In this document: one piece after another, positions 21,640-31,127 of the stretch
Layout of the letters: each line of letters starts with the position of its first letter
How positions within the stretch are numbered: the first letter of the stretch is position 1
Program-made: the position numbers and the translations under genes
Notes under the pieces: generated by a model
The model's input: only the letters and a program-made list of their open reading frames with translations
The model's database searches: none
What the model was told of the DNA's origin: nothing
Origin: Notospermus geniculatus
Taxonomy: Eukaryota; Nemertea; Pilidiophora; Heteronemertea; Lineidae
Reading direction: 5' to 3'
Length of the DNA: 64,000 bases
Assembly: GCA_002633025.1 (NCBI GenBank)
Contig: NMRB01002716.1
Location: 25,262-89,261, forward strand

Positions 21640-22760
21640 AGTGGGTTTACGTTCCTACAACACCACTGGAAAGGGCTGACGACTTCAGGAATACTGCGCA
21701 TGCGCAATCTAGTAATTTTGAGGCGAATCACGCCGAGGCCGCGATGATGTTCGCAACAAACCATGCTAACTATTCGTTTGAAATTGCTCTAATACTCAAA
21801 CAACTTCGTGTTTTGGGAGTATTAAATGGCCTTTTAGGCATATATAATGTTTTTCAGCCATCGAAGAACGAAATATTGTGTGAAACAAACATTTTGGCAC
21901 GCTGCCAGCGGTNCAAGCGAAATGGCGAAGGGAAATGTGGTGACAGACTGGCGCGTAAGCAACGCGTCGCGAAAGCGTTCAATCAGTCAGGGGAGCGGTT
22001 ACACAGACCTAAACACCGAATCTGATTGGCGACACGCCTACACGACACGACACGTCGCGTACGCACCAGTCTGTCACCGGCTGAAGGGAAGTAAATGTCG
22101 CCAAGCGATAAGGCGAAAACATAAATACTCTGGAAGCATTGGCCTGCACCAACTGAAGGCGGTGACAGACTGGCGCGTACGCAGCGCGTCCTCGTTCCGC
22201 CAATCAGATTCTTCGGTAGGCCTAGGTGTTTCGGTCTGTGTTACCGCCTCCTTGATTGGTTGAACGCTTCCCGACGCGTTGCTTACGCTACAATACGTGG
22301 CAATATTACGTTACAATATTTCCTTTTACACCTGAATCACATGATCATGGCTCCTGAGACACCAGTTAATAGAGAGGTTCAGGTACAGAGAGACAAATCA
22401 AACGTTTACGTTGATCGGAAGATCCACTACAAACGTCCGAAAATTATTTAAGACTTAGGAGTCGCCGACTTGAATCGGTTTGTTCGTTCCTTCCTATATA
22501 TATATTTACGGCTCCATTTCGCAGTCGTTCACATTCCAAAATGCCAGTGTCACCAAAATTCGTTACTCGGATGCAAATGAAGAGGGCAACTGAACGTTTT
22601 GACACTTATACCACTACGTTGTACATGTACATGTACGTATATTTTACTTTTGGGATTTGGAATGAATATTCGATCACAACTTGTACGATCGTTCTCGAAA
22701 TTATCTCCGGACAGTAAAGCTCTAAAATGAACATTAACTCGTCTGTCACCCAGGTGCCGT
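21640..22760. other. Non-coding stretch with nested inverted repeats
   Basis: GCGTAAGCAACGCGTCG at 21953 pairs with CGACGCGTTGCTTACGC ending at 22289. Inside it GTGACAGACTGGCGCGTA occurs near 21939 and again near 22161, with inverted forms such as GTACGCACCAGTCTGTCAC near 22060. The n at 21913 is another contig join. A fragment AAATACTCTGGAAGCATTGG near 22122 matches the dispersed element at 5.8 and 56.8 kb. A TACATG microsatellite lies at about 22622. The last 250 bases contain nothing else recognisable. Confidence 0.55.
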
Positions 22761-23786
22761 CTAAAAAGAGTAATGTTTATTTTGCCTTGGTGCTGTTGTT
22801 GTCGTCGTCGGTGGTATCTTCGTCGGCTTTGGTGGCGATCCATGTGCTGGTGTGTCCGGTGGTGGCACTGATTTTTTTGTCTTCATGGGTGTGATAACCT
22901 TGAACTTCTGCTCGGCAGGTTTCTGGGGCAGTTCTACGGGCGGATCTCCTGCTGTCGGTGCAACCGCTGGTTGTACAGTTGCACCGGCTGCGGGTTTAGG
23001 TTGCACCGCGACAGTTGGTTTCGTTGTTGGTGCCTGCTCTTGCTGTGCATTTGGACCACCTGGTTGTGGCTGCTGCGGTTGTGCTCCTTTTGGTTGTGCT
23101 GGATTCGGTGCAGATGCCGGTGGCTGTGCCGCACCTGCGGCCGCTGGGGGTGCAGGCTTTGGGGCTGCTGCAGCTGGTGGTGGTGCAGCAGCAGCAGCAG
23201 GAGGAGGTCCTGATTTTTGGGGTGCTGCTGCGGCTCCTGCTGGTGGTGGTGGTGCTGCTGCTGCTGCTGGTGGTGCATTATTTGCAGGTGCTGCTGCTGC
23301 CGGCGGTGGTTTATTCGCGGGAGGCGGCCCCGCTGCTGCTGCTGCTGGTGGTGCTGCCGGTGGTTTATTCGCCGCCGCTGGTGGTGCTGCAGCTGCTTTA
23401 TTCTGTGCTGCTGCTGGCGGTACTGCTGCAGGTGGTTTATTCGTGGGCACTGCTGATGGTGGTGGTGTTTTACTCGGGCTAGCTGCTGCTGCTGCTGGTG
23501 GGTTCGCCGCGGCGAGTTCTTTACTCTGTGCCACTGGTGCAGCTGGTGCCGCTGCGGGAGGCCCGGCCTGTTTTGCTGGTGCTTTTGCCGCAGCAGCTGC
23601 AGGTGCTCCTGCAGGTGCAGGTGCTGGTTTATTCGCTGGTGGAGATGCGGCAGCGGGTATTCCGACAGGCAATGGGACACATCTCACAAGGAATGGAAGG
23701 TGGAAACCAAGGAGAAGAGCCGTGTACACGATTGTCGTCAAGCAGGATGTCTTGAACTTGACTGCAATGCCGCTGTATCCCCTCAT
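22761..23786 (-). CDS. Ala/Pro-rich, probably secreted orphan protein
   Basis: A single open frame of 341 codons from ATG (23784-23786) to TAG (22761-22763). The N terminus (MRGYSGIAVKFKTSCLTTIV) is followed by a hydrophobic stretch, YTALLLGFHLPFLV, which reads as a signal peptide with a possible cleavage near RC/VP. Residues of about 40-245 are low complexity: poly-Ala tracts of 3-6 alternating with Pro clusters and a recurring N-K-P-P/A word. A Pro/Gln/Thr-rich tail and a basic end (APRQNKHYSF) follow. There is no Cys after the signal peptide. A possible 3' splice site (cttgtccgctttcag) lies just upstream, so a 5' non-coding exon may exist. The CAG/CTG-rich DNA opens several frames; this one is favoured for its start, signal peptide and length. 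Family not recognised; extracellular matrix or biomineral matrix proteins can look like this. Confidence 0.5.
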   Translation of the reverse strand: MRGYSGIAVKFKTSCLTTIVYTALLLGFHLPFLVRCVPLPVGIPAAASPPANKPAPAPAGAPAAAAAKAPAKQAGPPAAAPAAPVAQSKELAAANPPAAAAASPSKTPPPSAVPTNKPPAAVPPAAAQNKAAAAPPAAANKPPAAPPAAAAAGPPPANKPPPAAAAPANNAPPAAAAAPPPPAGAAAAPQKSGPPPAAAAAPPPAAAAPKPAPPAAAGAAQPPASAPNPAQPKGAQPQQPQPGGPNAQQEQAPTTKPTVAVQPKPAAGATVQPAVAPTAGDPPVELPQKPAEQKFKVITPMKTKKSVPPPDTPAHGSPPKPTKIPPTTTTTAPRQNKHYSF

Positions 23787-23879
23787 CACGACACTGAAAG
23801 CGGACAAGAGAGTCAGATTATTTATTATGCATTTCGAATGTCACAGTGCAATGGTATCTGTAGGGATCTCATAGCTAAG

Positions 23880-24100
23880 CAGGGGCGGATCCAGGATTTT
23901 CTACGTGGGGGCCTAGGCGAACGTTTTACGAGCGAAGGCGTAGCCCTATAGCGGGGGAGCACGAGGGGGTGCTTCCTCTCGTTCAAAGGCTGAACGCCGG
24001 TGACGCTACTCCCCCCTGAGAAAAAAATCAGACATTGAAAAATTGTTGGTGATCGAGAGCAGGGCCGGTCCGGACCCCCCCCCCCCCGGATCCGCGCCTG
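23880..24100. mobile_element. MITE with CAGGGGCGGATCC ends
   Basis: The left tip CAGGGGCGGATCC (from 23880) and the right tip GGATCCGCGCCTG (to 24100) are inverted repeats with one mismatch. The 220-base interior is non-coding and includes a C-run beginning near 24076. The single n at 24106 lies just outside the right tip, so the target duplication cannot be read. The tip sequence resembles hAT-type tips, which is only suggestive. Confidence 0.7.
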
Positions 24101-24192
24101 AGCTANACTTTTTTGTTATGACACCCATTCGAGCTTTACCATCGGTGCTACCATTTTGGATGAGACACACACGTGTGGGCCCAAACATCAGG

Positions 24193-24316
24193 GAGTTTTC
24201 GGAAAGCCCCCGAAACGCCAACGCGAACGCCAAACCCATTGTTCGGTGCCACGAAGAGAGCACCGAACAAAAGGATAGAAGTTCGCGTTGGCGTTTCGGG
24301 GGCTTTGTGAAAACTC
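24193..24316. mobile_element. Palindromic MITE with GAGTTTTCG ends, copy a
   Basis: Left arm GAGTTTTCGGAAAGCCCCCG... and right arm ...CGGGGGCTTTGTGAAAACTC are inverted repeats of about 35 bases around a short loop containing TTCGGTGCCACGAAGAGAGC. A second full copy with the loop inverted lies at 37507-37623, and a single arm lies at 37115-37153. Confidence 0.75.
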
Positions 24317-24553
24317 TATATCATGAACACCTTCACGTGCGTGAGTGTCGGGCGACGACTAACCGCATGACCATCGTAGAAATGAATGGTTTCATCGATG
24401 ATCGATATTCAAATCACAGATCATTGATCGGAAATCATTTCAGCTCTGCGATGGTTGGTTACCAACAGAAGGGCCCACAAATCGGGTATTCCGACCTACA
24501 TGTAGGCCTACGCAAAAGAAATTCTGTAAAACGATGACAACAATCAAAAATTC

Positions 24554-24784
24554 TTAAAGTCAATGTACCATGGCTTCATTGTTTACATTCATGTTATTTT
24601 GGACTTTTGGGACATGCCAAGCCAACCAACCCAAATTGAATACCGGTATTTTCGGTATCAAAAGATTTCTAGACGGGCACGCCACCAATAAATTACTCAC
24701 AGACAAAGAAACACTGGACACAAACAAAAAAATGAACAATAATTTTCATGGCGCGCAAAAATACTCGTGATATATTACCTTTAA
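24554..24784. mobile_element. TTAA-flanked MITE, copy a
   Basis: Bounded by TTAA at 24554-24557 and 24781-24784. Its right tip, CGTGATATATTACC, next to TTAA matches the tips of the copy at 45554-45809, and the interior matches that copy in inverted orientation (GACTTTTGG..., TGGACACAAACAAA). TTAA target duplication is the hallmark of the piggyBac superfamily; the element itself is non-coding. An apparent 66-codon frame here is part of the repeat. Confidence 0.65.
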
Positions 24785-24822
24785 AATTTCCCATTAGCCC
24801 ATCAATCTGTGAAAATAGGGAA

Positions 24823-24945
24823 GTTGAGATCAGTGACTTTCACGGATCCTTGTTATAAGGATAGAATTCTGTACAACGAGGACAAATTTTGTGTAGACTC
24901 GTTTCGTATACGTATAAGGATCCGTGATACGTCGCTGATCTCAAC
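24823..24945. mobile_element. Inverted-repeat element with GTTGAGATCAG ends
   Basis: GTTGAGATCAGTGAC at the left and the complement of GTTGAGATCAGCGAC at the right pair. The pairing continues inward through CACGGATCCTT/AAGGATCCGTG and ATA-rich sequence. About 120 bases, no coding capacity. Confidence 0.6.
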
Positions 24946-25044
24946 CTCCGTATGTTAATCAATCTGAATTCGCAAACGCAATGCTTTGATATGAAAAGCA
25001 ACATAAAATATCCAATCACGAAATTCATTTCTCGGAAAATATGT

Positions 25045-25847
25045 TTTTACCAGGCTTGAGAAGAAAATGAACCCAAACGAATAAAAAATTTTGTAAAAGA
25101 AAATTCCGTCAGAAACATGTAACTTTAGAAAGAAATTTTATAAGATTTAGAAGATGAAAACAATTACAAACAATTTTTTTCAAGTTTTCCACGAGAAATT
25201 CTTTACAAAGATGACAACATTTTAAAACATTCCGAAAGTAAAACTGTGCCAAAAATGAAAAATTCTTTTTTTATGAAGGATAAAAAGAATGTGACGCCAT
25301 GTCTTCCAAATTTGAAACAAAAATCTTCATGTAATGTAAAATTGCATTATAAAGTGGACTTCCCCAGCGATTGGCCACACAAGGCGGCAAACTTTGCCTT
25401 TTTGAACACTGATACTCAACTTTACTGAGCACAGCCTTGCTGAACAAATGAAATACACAACCTACCTCAATAGATCGGTGGTCTCCTGTCGCCCCTGGCC
25501 CGGCGGACGTTCCACACCTCCTTAAATATCCGTCTATCCTTTCTCTTCAATAGTTATCTTAGCAAAGTAATGAGATAATCCACAGTTCGAACATCTTGTC
25601 CATCCTTATCATATACGTAATGGACAAGGCCTGGAAATTGTCAATACACAATCTCTTGTATCCGTGCAGTGTGTAGGTAGGCCTATACAGCAGGTATTGG
25701 TGAACACAAAGGTATTGGCACGATTGATTTCCGATCTATTGTATATTTCACCAAAACAGCACTGAAGTACCATCAGCGCGAAATAGTCACCAATTATAGA
25801 GGAAGACAGGTGTGTTCTCGATACCTTAGACAATGCCTATGTAGGCC
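25045..25847. repeat. 0.8-kb contig-join duplication, copy 1
   Basis: Repeated at 25849-26652, with the n at 25848 exactly between the copies. Differences are a handful of substitutions and a one-base change in a T run. This is the same geometry as at 753 and 9952. Small frames of 60-91 codons inside are conserved between the copies only because the copies are nearly identical. Confidence 0.85.
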
Positions 25848-25848
25848 N

Positions 25849-26652
25849 TTTTACCAGGCTTGAGAAGAAAATGAACCCAAACGAATAAAAAATTTTGTAA
25901 AAGAAAATTCCGTCAGAAACATGTAACTTTAGAAAGAAATTTTATAAGATTTAGAAGATGAAAACAATTACAAACAATTTTTTTTCAAGTTTTCCACGAG
26001 AAATTCTTTACAAAGATGACAACATTTTAAAACATTCCGAAAGTAAAACTGTGCCAAAAATGAAAAATTCTTTTTTTATGAAGGATAAAAAGAATGTGAC
26101 GCCATGTCTTCCAAATTTGAAACAAAAATCTTCATGTAATGTAAAATTGCATTATAAAGTGGACTTCCCCAGCGATTGGCCACACAAGGCGGCAAACTTT
26201 GCCTTTTTGAACACTGATACTCAACTTTACTGAGCACAGCCTTGCTGAACAAATGAAGTACACAACCTACCTCAATAGATCGGTGGTCTCCTGTCGCCCC
26301 TGGCCCGGCGGACGTTCCACGCCTCCTTAAATATCCGTCTATCCTTTCTCTTCAATAGTTATCTTAGCAAAGTAAAGAGATAATCCACAGTTCGAACATC
26401 TTGTCCATCCTTATCATATACGTAATGGACAAGGCCTGGAAATTGTCAATACACAATATCTTGTATCCGTGCACTGTGTAGGTAGGCCTATACAGCGGGT
26501 ATTGGTGAACACAAAGGTATTGGCACGATTGATTTCCGATCTATTGTATATTTCACCAAAACAGCACTGAAGTACCATCAGCGCGAAATAGTCACCAATT
26601 ATAGAGGAAGACAGGTGTGTTCTCGATACCTTAGACAATGCCTATGTAGGCC
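25849..26652. repeat. 0.8-kb contig-join duplication, copy 2
   Basis: Second copy of 25045-25847. It continues past the join into a TACATG microsatellite at about 26660-26685. Confidence 0.85.
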
Positions 26653-26659
26653 TGCATGT

Positions 26660-28590
26660 AGGCCTACATGTACATGTACATGTATGTTACTTGAAATGTT
26701 GGCTTCTACAAGGTAGACGTGCATCAACACCATGCTTTACAATTTTAGCCTTAGTGGGTATGGTCCACCATTGATGAAGGGGAGCGTCCGTCATTTCGGC
26801 ACTTGATCAATAATTTATCAATGCTTTCACAACCGTGGCTTTACGTTCACAGCCGACATCAAATGTGCAGAATATGTTGAAGGAATTTTTCACTCACTTC
26901 CACCCTGAGCGCCATCTGGAACTACATGTATGGCTTCAAAGGAAATTTGCGTTTCCACAAACCAGAATGCATTTTCACACAATCAAGTTCAAGCAGGGTC
27001 AAAAACTATAAAATTTCACGACTTTTAGTGGACATAAGTTTATTTCTTTAATAACATTATTTTCACTTCATATACAACCAAAAATCACAGGGCTACACTC
27101 GCCTTGTGAATTTTAGACTACCATAGCTGGAAATATGTACAAGAAGCCAGGACACAATAGTATGTACACCACAAGTGACGAATGTATTATGCGAAAAACG
27201 CGGGGAAAAATATTAACAAAAGCTGGAAGGAGGTACCGGTATTAGACAAAGTATTATGATGCTACATGTACATTCTGTTCATTGATGAAGTGCAGTGGTA
27301 TGTGATTAATTTCAAGAAATAGGCTGACCTTCTTGTCATTTTCATTTCCTTGTAGGAAAATAGCGGTAAAATTGTATGAGTTAGCCGACGTACATGTACA
27401 TGTAACCTTTGATCTCTACATGTAGGCAACCTCGTGTATAGGTTTGCAGACGCGATCAATGTACATGTACACCATATACCACAGCACAAAATTCATGGTG
27501 GCGAGGCTGATCATGATCTAGCGTATTCCGGACGTTCAATGCATGCTCGATAAGACTGTTCAAATCTATCTATCTGAATGGAACCTTTAAGTTACCAATT
27601 AGACAAAGAGACTCCTACCAAACAAAAAGATTTGGTTGAAGCAAGGTACGTACCTTACATGCACTTGGTGAAGTGTTGAACGCGAGTTGATCTTCTCAAG
27701 TGGTGAAAAGGATGGCAGCCATTTTTGTGAGCTAAGGTTTCGACATAGTATCAGTCTACCCTTCGTGTTGCCAATAGCTAAGTACGGTGGTCGGACAGGA
27801 CACCAGTCTTATTACGTTGGTTCCAAATTCCGCCGCCAGGGAAGGGACACTGACGCTATCATAACACTGGCAAAAATGAAACCAAATCATTGCAAACCGT
27901 GAATTTTACCACGTTTTACATAGCGCACTTTTACATGGTGTTCAAGACCCTCTCAAGTGCACTTACACAGCTGTCCTAAGACATGTAGGCATAAGACAAC
28001 ACTGAGATGCGGCTTTCCGACACAGTAATATTTTATGCGAATTTAGCAATGACAGCACGACACAATGGGTCATATGAATAAAGACTAGCAAATGCTTTTA
28101 CTTCAGATTTGTATAGCATTGCCTCGTGCATTTGTATTGCAAAGTACAGAAACGTATCTTTTGATGGTTTCTTATACATCCCGCATTACAAATGCTGAAA
28201 TCCCCCAAAGTCATTTCGGGAAAAAGTGAATTACAATGTATAGTCATCTTGAAAAAAGATTGATGAATAGGGAAAGTGGCACACAAACGTCATCTTTTAA
28301 GGAGGAATTAATATGACAAGAATATTTTTCAATCCAGTTGCGGAAAGGAATCTAATATTTACACGAATGCACGAGCGCGGGTGTGGAAAGAAAAATTGTC
28401 CCAGAAAAAAACGTACCGGTACGCCAAGAAGTGCTGTCCTACTGTAGGACTTTCATGGCCATTGGTTTCAGCTATCGCTGTGCACTTACAACCCTTATGG
28501 AAATACCTCACCTCAGAGAAAAGGGACGAGGGACAAGTTCTTTTCCATTACTTACACCTGACACCAAATGCAATATTACTAAATGTGGCA
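26660..28590. other. Non-coding stretch with TACATG microsatellites
   Basis: ACATGTACATGTACATGTA tracts occur near 26665, 27390 and 27460. Several small frames exist (for example 27687-27902) but none has a recognisable domain or splice-site support. Nothing else is visible. Confidence 0.4.
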
Positions 28591-28599
28591 AGATTATTG

Positions 28600-29275
28600 C
28601 ACTGTTAGAAATAACAGAACTGTGCAGCAGAGTCCCCAGGACGGTTCTGTAAAATTACAGACCTGATCTGTAAAATTACAAACTTAAATAAATGTCAACA
28701 GAGATTTGACTGGAGGCTGACCAAATTATATTTTCATACTGCCCTCAGAAAGGCATCATTATGGGATGTCCAAGGGAGTCCAACCAATACAGGAAAACAT
28801 GAATCATACCATAAAACAAGAGGCCCATGGGCCTTGCGCTCAGCTGACTATTACTTGGCAACTCGAAGAGGTTGACAGGGGAAAAGTGAGACAAGTACGA
28901 ATATTTCAACTTTTAATGGCAAGCAAGCAGATATCGAAGATCTCAAGTTATGGAATGGAAGTTCAAACCCACATTTCATATTACATTGTTTGATACCAAA
29001 CATGACTACCTTGGCTCAACTGTCTTTAAGTAGGTCACTGGAAGTATGTCACTCCAAACATGACTACGTTGGTCCAACTAGTCTTTAAATAGGTCACTAG
29101 GTCATTCCTACACTTCATTACCTGTAGTTTGATACCAAACCTGACTACCTTGGCTCAACTGGTCTTTANCTAAAAATTATGTAAATTTACAGAAAGTGCT
29201 GGGGACTCTGCTGCAGGGAATTTCTGTAAAATTACTGCAGAAATACTACTGTAAATTTAATAATTTCTAACAGTG
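28600..29275. mobile_element. Non-autonomous DNA element with CACTGTTAGAAAT ends
   Basis: The left end CACTGTTAGAAAT (28600) and the right end ATTTCTAACAGTG (to 29275) are perfect inverted repeats. A second inverted block, GCAGCAGAGTCCCCAG (about 28622), pairs with CTGGGGACTCTGCTGC (about 29204). The interior holds a three-copy tandem repeat (28985-29168) and the n at 29169, so the length is uncertain. CACT(A/G) tips occur in CACTA/EnSpm and related elements; the superfamily is unproven. Confidence 0.65.
28985..29168 (+). repeat. Three-copy tandem repeat of about 60-75 bp
   Basis: The unit contains TTGATACCAAACATGACTAC, then CTTGGCTCAACT and GTCTTTAAGTAGGTCACT. Copies begin near 28989, 29049 and 29127; the last is cut by the n at 29169. 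The array may be collapsed in the assembly. Confidence 0.7.
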
Positions 29276-29311
29276 TGGGCTGCAGTTAAACTGCATCCAA
29301 ATGTCATGTGA

Positions 29312-29447
29312 CTAGTCCAGCCTCGTTTCCAGGATTCCTTCGTCTGTCAGTCTCGCCATGGTGAAGGCTTCCACGTTGAGAAATTCTTGAAAACATCTCT
29401 TGTACCTGACCAGAGAAATCTCGTCTTCAACTTCGAACTGACCACTG
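29312..29447 (-). CDS. Possible terminal exon, unidentified
   Basis: On the minus strand a frame runs from a candidate acceptor (aacgacagcag) through GQFEVEDEISLVRYKRC, QEFLNVEAFTMARLTDEG and ILETRLD to TAG at 29312-29314. Its composition is protein-like, with alternating charged and hydrophobic residues. However, it is only about 45 codons, a second frame is also open for about 34 codons, and its phase does not fit a splice from the vestigial-like donor at 30690 in this frame. I do not recognise it. Confidence 0.2.
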
Positions 29448-29449
29448 CT

Positions 29450-30296
29450 GTCGTTATTAGAAAGGTAGGCCTATCCTCCTTGCACTCTTGCAGAGTTGCT
29501 AGCAAATTCTACCGTATACGTCACTGATGACGTTAGAAACTACAGATCACATTTCAGTAATTACGAGCAAAATACTGTCTTGGGTAAGTTCCCGTGAAAT
29601 TGGCAAGAAAAATCGTCAAGAATCATTGCACATGTCCCAATTATGTACAGAATAGCATTTTTGCTCTTAGTATTCATTTCCTCATTTGACTACTAATACC
29701 ATCGGAACAGTTTCTGCGAGCGAAAATCACAAGAGCCCGATATTTCCCTCGCGGCTGACTCCAATGACACCTACACTATCCGAAGACCGTCGAGTCCGAC
29801 CGCGGCATTTTCCAAACGGCCCGACCGCGCATACCGCACTTCGATATGCCACCGGAGGTTGCGTCCAATGCGAAAATGACCGACGCAATGTCCTCACGGC
29901 CTTTCAATGTTTAATATTTTGCGTGGGTTTCCCACGGTAGCGATCCAAGATGGCCGCCAGTTTTTTACGCAAACCCCACTTCCGTTTCTCACATCCCGAA
30001 TACTGAAATGGCTCGAACGTTCATTAGATGACGTCATCACAACCTTATTTTCCTAAAGCCAAGTTCCCATTGGAATCAATCTTTAAAACCAGTACATATC
30101 TTTACTTGACGGTTCCGGTAATGCAGAGGCTGAGACTGTTTCCAAACCTGCAACGAATCAAAAGAGAAAGATGAAGACACATGTTTTTCTACCCATGTCC
30201 GTCCGTCTGTCGTTTGGTAAACTTCATGGAGTAAATATCAATCGGCAGTCATCGGGAGTCCCAACTGGACCCTTTTTATGCATCCTTTCACGTATG
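29450..30296. other. Non-coding stretch
   Basis: CpG-containing sequence with no supported gene. A frame at 29686-29940 lacks splice sites and any known domain. Confidence 0.35.
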
Positions 30297-30628
30297 TATA
30301 GGGTGACCCCCCCCCCAAAAAGCAACCCAAACAAGTGTCAATAACTTTTTTGATATTGATGCTAACCCTTCTATTTTTCAGATTTAAAGAGGTAAGTAGT
30401 TGTCAATCAGATTAGAATCAGGAGTTTTTCAAGATGCCTTGGACTCTTCGACAGAAATTGCGGACCATGATTTCTGTCGAAGAGCCCAAAGCATCTTGAA
30501 AAACTCTTGATTCTAATCTGATTGGCAACTGTTTACCTCTTTAAATCTGAAAGATGAAAGGGTTAGCATCAATATCAAAAAAGTTACTAACAAACACTTG
30601 TTTGGGATCCATTTTTGGGCACCCTGTA
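30297..30628. mobile_element. Mariner-like MITE with long inverted arms
   Basis: The ends read TATAGGGTGACCCC on the left and, reverse-complemented, TACAGGGTGCCCAAAA on the right, next to TA. Arms of about 150 bases pair (for example GATTTAAAGAGGTAA against TTACCTCTTTAAATC) around a short centre near 30460. TACAGGGTG tips and a TA target are typical of mariner elements. It lies about 20 bases beyond the possible stop codon of the vestigial-like gene. Confidence 0.75.
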
Positions 30629-30648
30629 CATTGAGGTGATTCAAGTGA

Positions 30649-31127
30649 TTACACACTAAGTGCATGATGTGACTGTGACGTGGGCTTACCTGCCATACCC
30701 GTATGTGACGTTTCTATGTGTGCATTATGATGTGAAAGAAGTTCAGACCCAAGTGTCTCCGTGTGTGAGTGATACCGCGGCGCCCACGCCTCCGCCGGCT
30801 TGGACAAGTCACAACGCCCCGTCCGCATCGAAGACGGCTGCATCAACAGGGAACTGTAGTGAGGTGAGAATTTGTTTGAGGCAGCCATGGTGGAGTAGGG
30901 AAGGTCGTGCATTGGCCGGTGGTAGGAGTGTGATTGACTGGTGAGGGAATAAGGGTGCCAGGGATCTTGATGTAACGCCGTCACACCGTGTAAAGACGCC
31001 GTGGACATGTACGGATCTGTTGGAAACTGGAGATCCTGGTGCGAGGATACTGTGCTACCCGATGGATGTTGGTATTGGCTGTTCCAGAATGAAGGAGGAA
31101 AGTTTCTCTCTGACATGGGCGACGTAT
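30649..31127 (-). CDS. VGLL2: Vestigial-like gene, exon 3 (C-terminal part)
   Basis: Begins after an acceptor (tatcgttccag/ATACG); the split codon gives Asp, then TSPMSERNFPPSFWNSQYQ. The rest is rich in His, Ser, Tyr and Pro (for example HQDPWHPYSLTSQSHSYHRP), as in VGLL2/3 C termini. Two endings are possible: read-through to TAA at 30649-30651, or splicing at GGCAG/GTAAGC with the exon ending at 30690. The donor matches the consensus very well, so an additional small 3' exon is plausible, but I could not find a convincing one. Confidence 0.85.

Noticed and set aside
22852-23874. Plus-strand Gly/Ala/Cys-rich frame of 340 codons opposite the Ala/Pro-rich gene
   Set aside because: Open only because GCT/GGT-type triplet repeats open several frames. 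It has no signal peptide, and its C-terminal part is the antisense of a credible signal peptide.
24043-24537. 164-codon plus-strand frame
   Set aside because: Starts at TTG, crosses the n at 24106 and two MITEs, so it cannot be a real coding unit.
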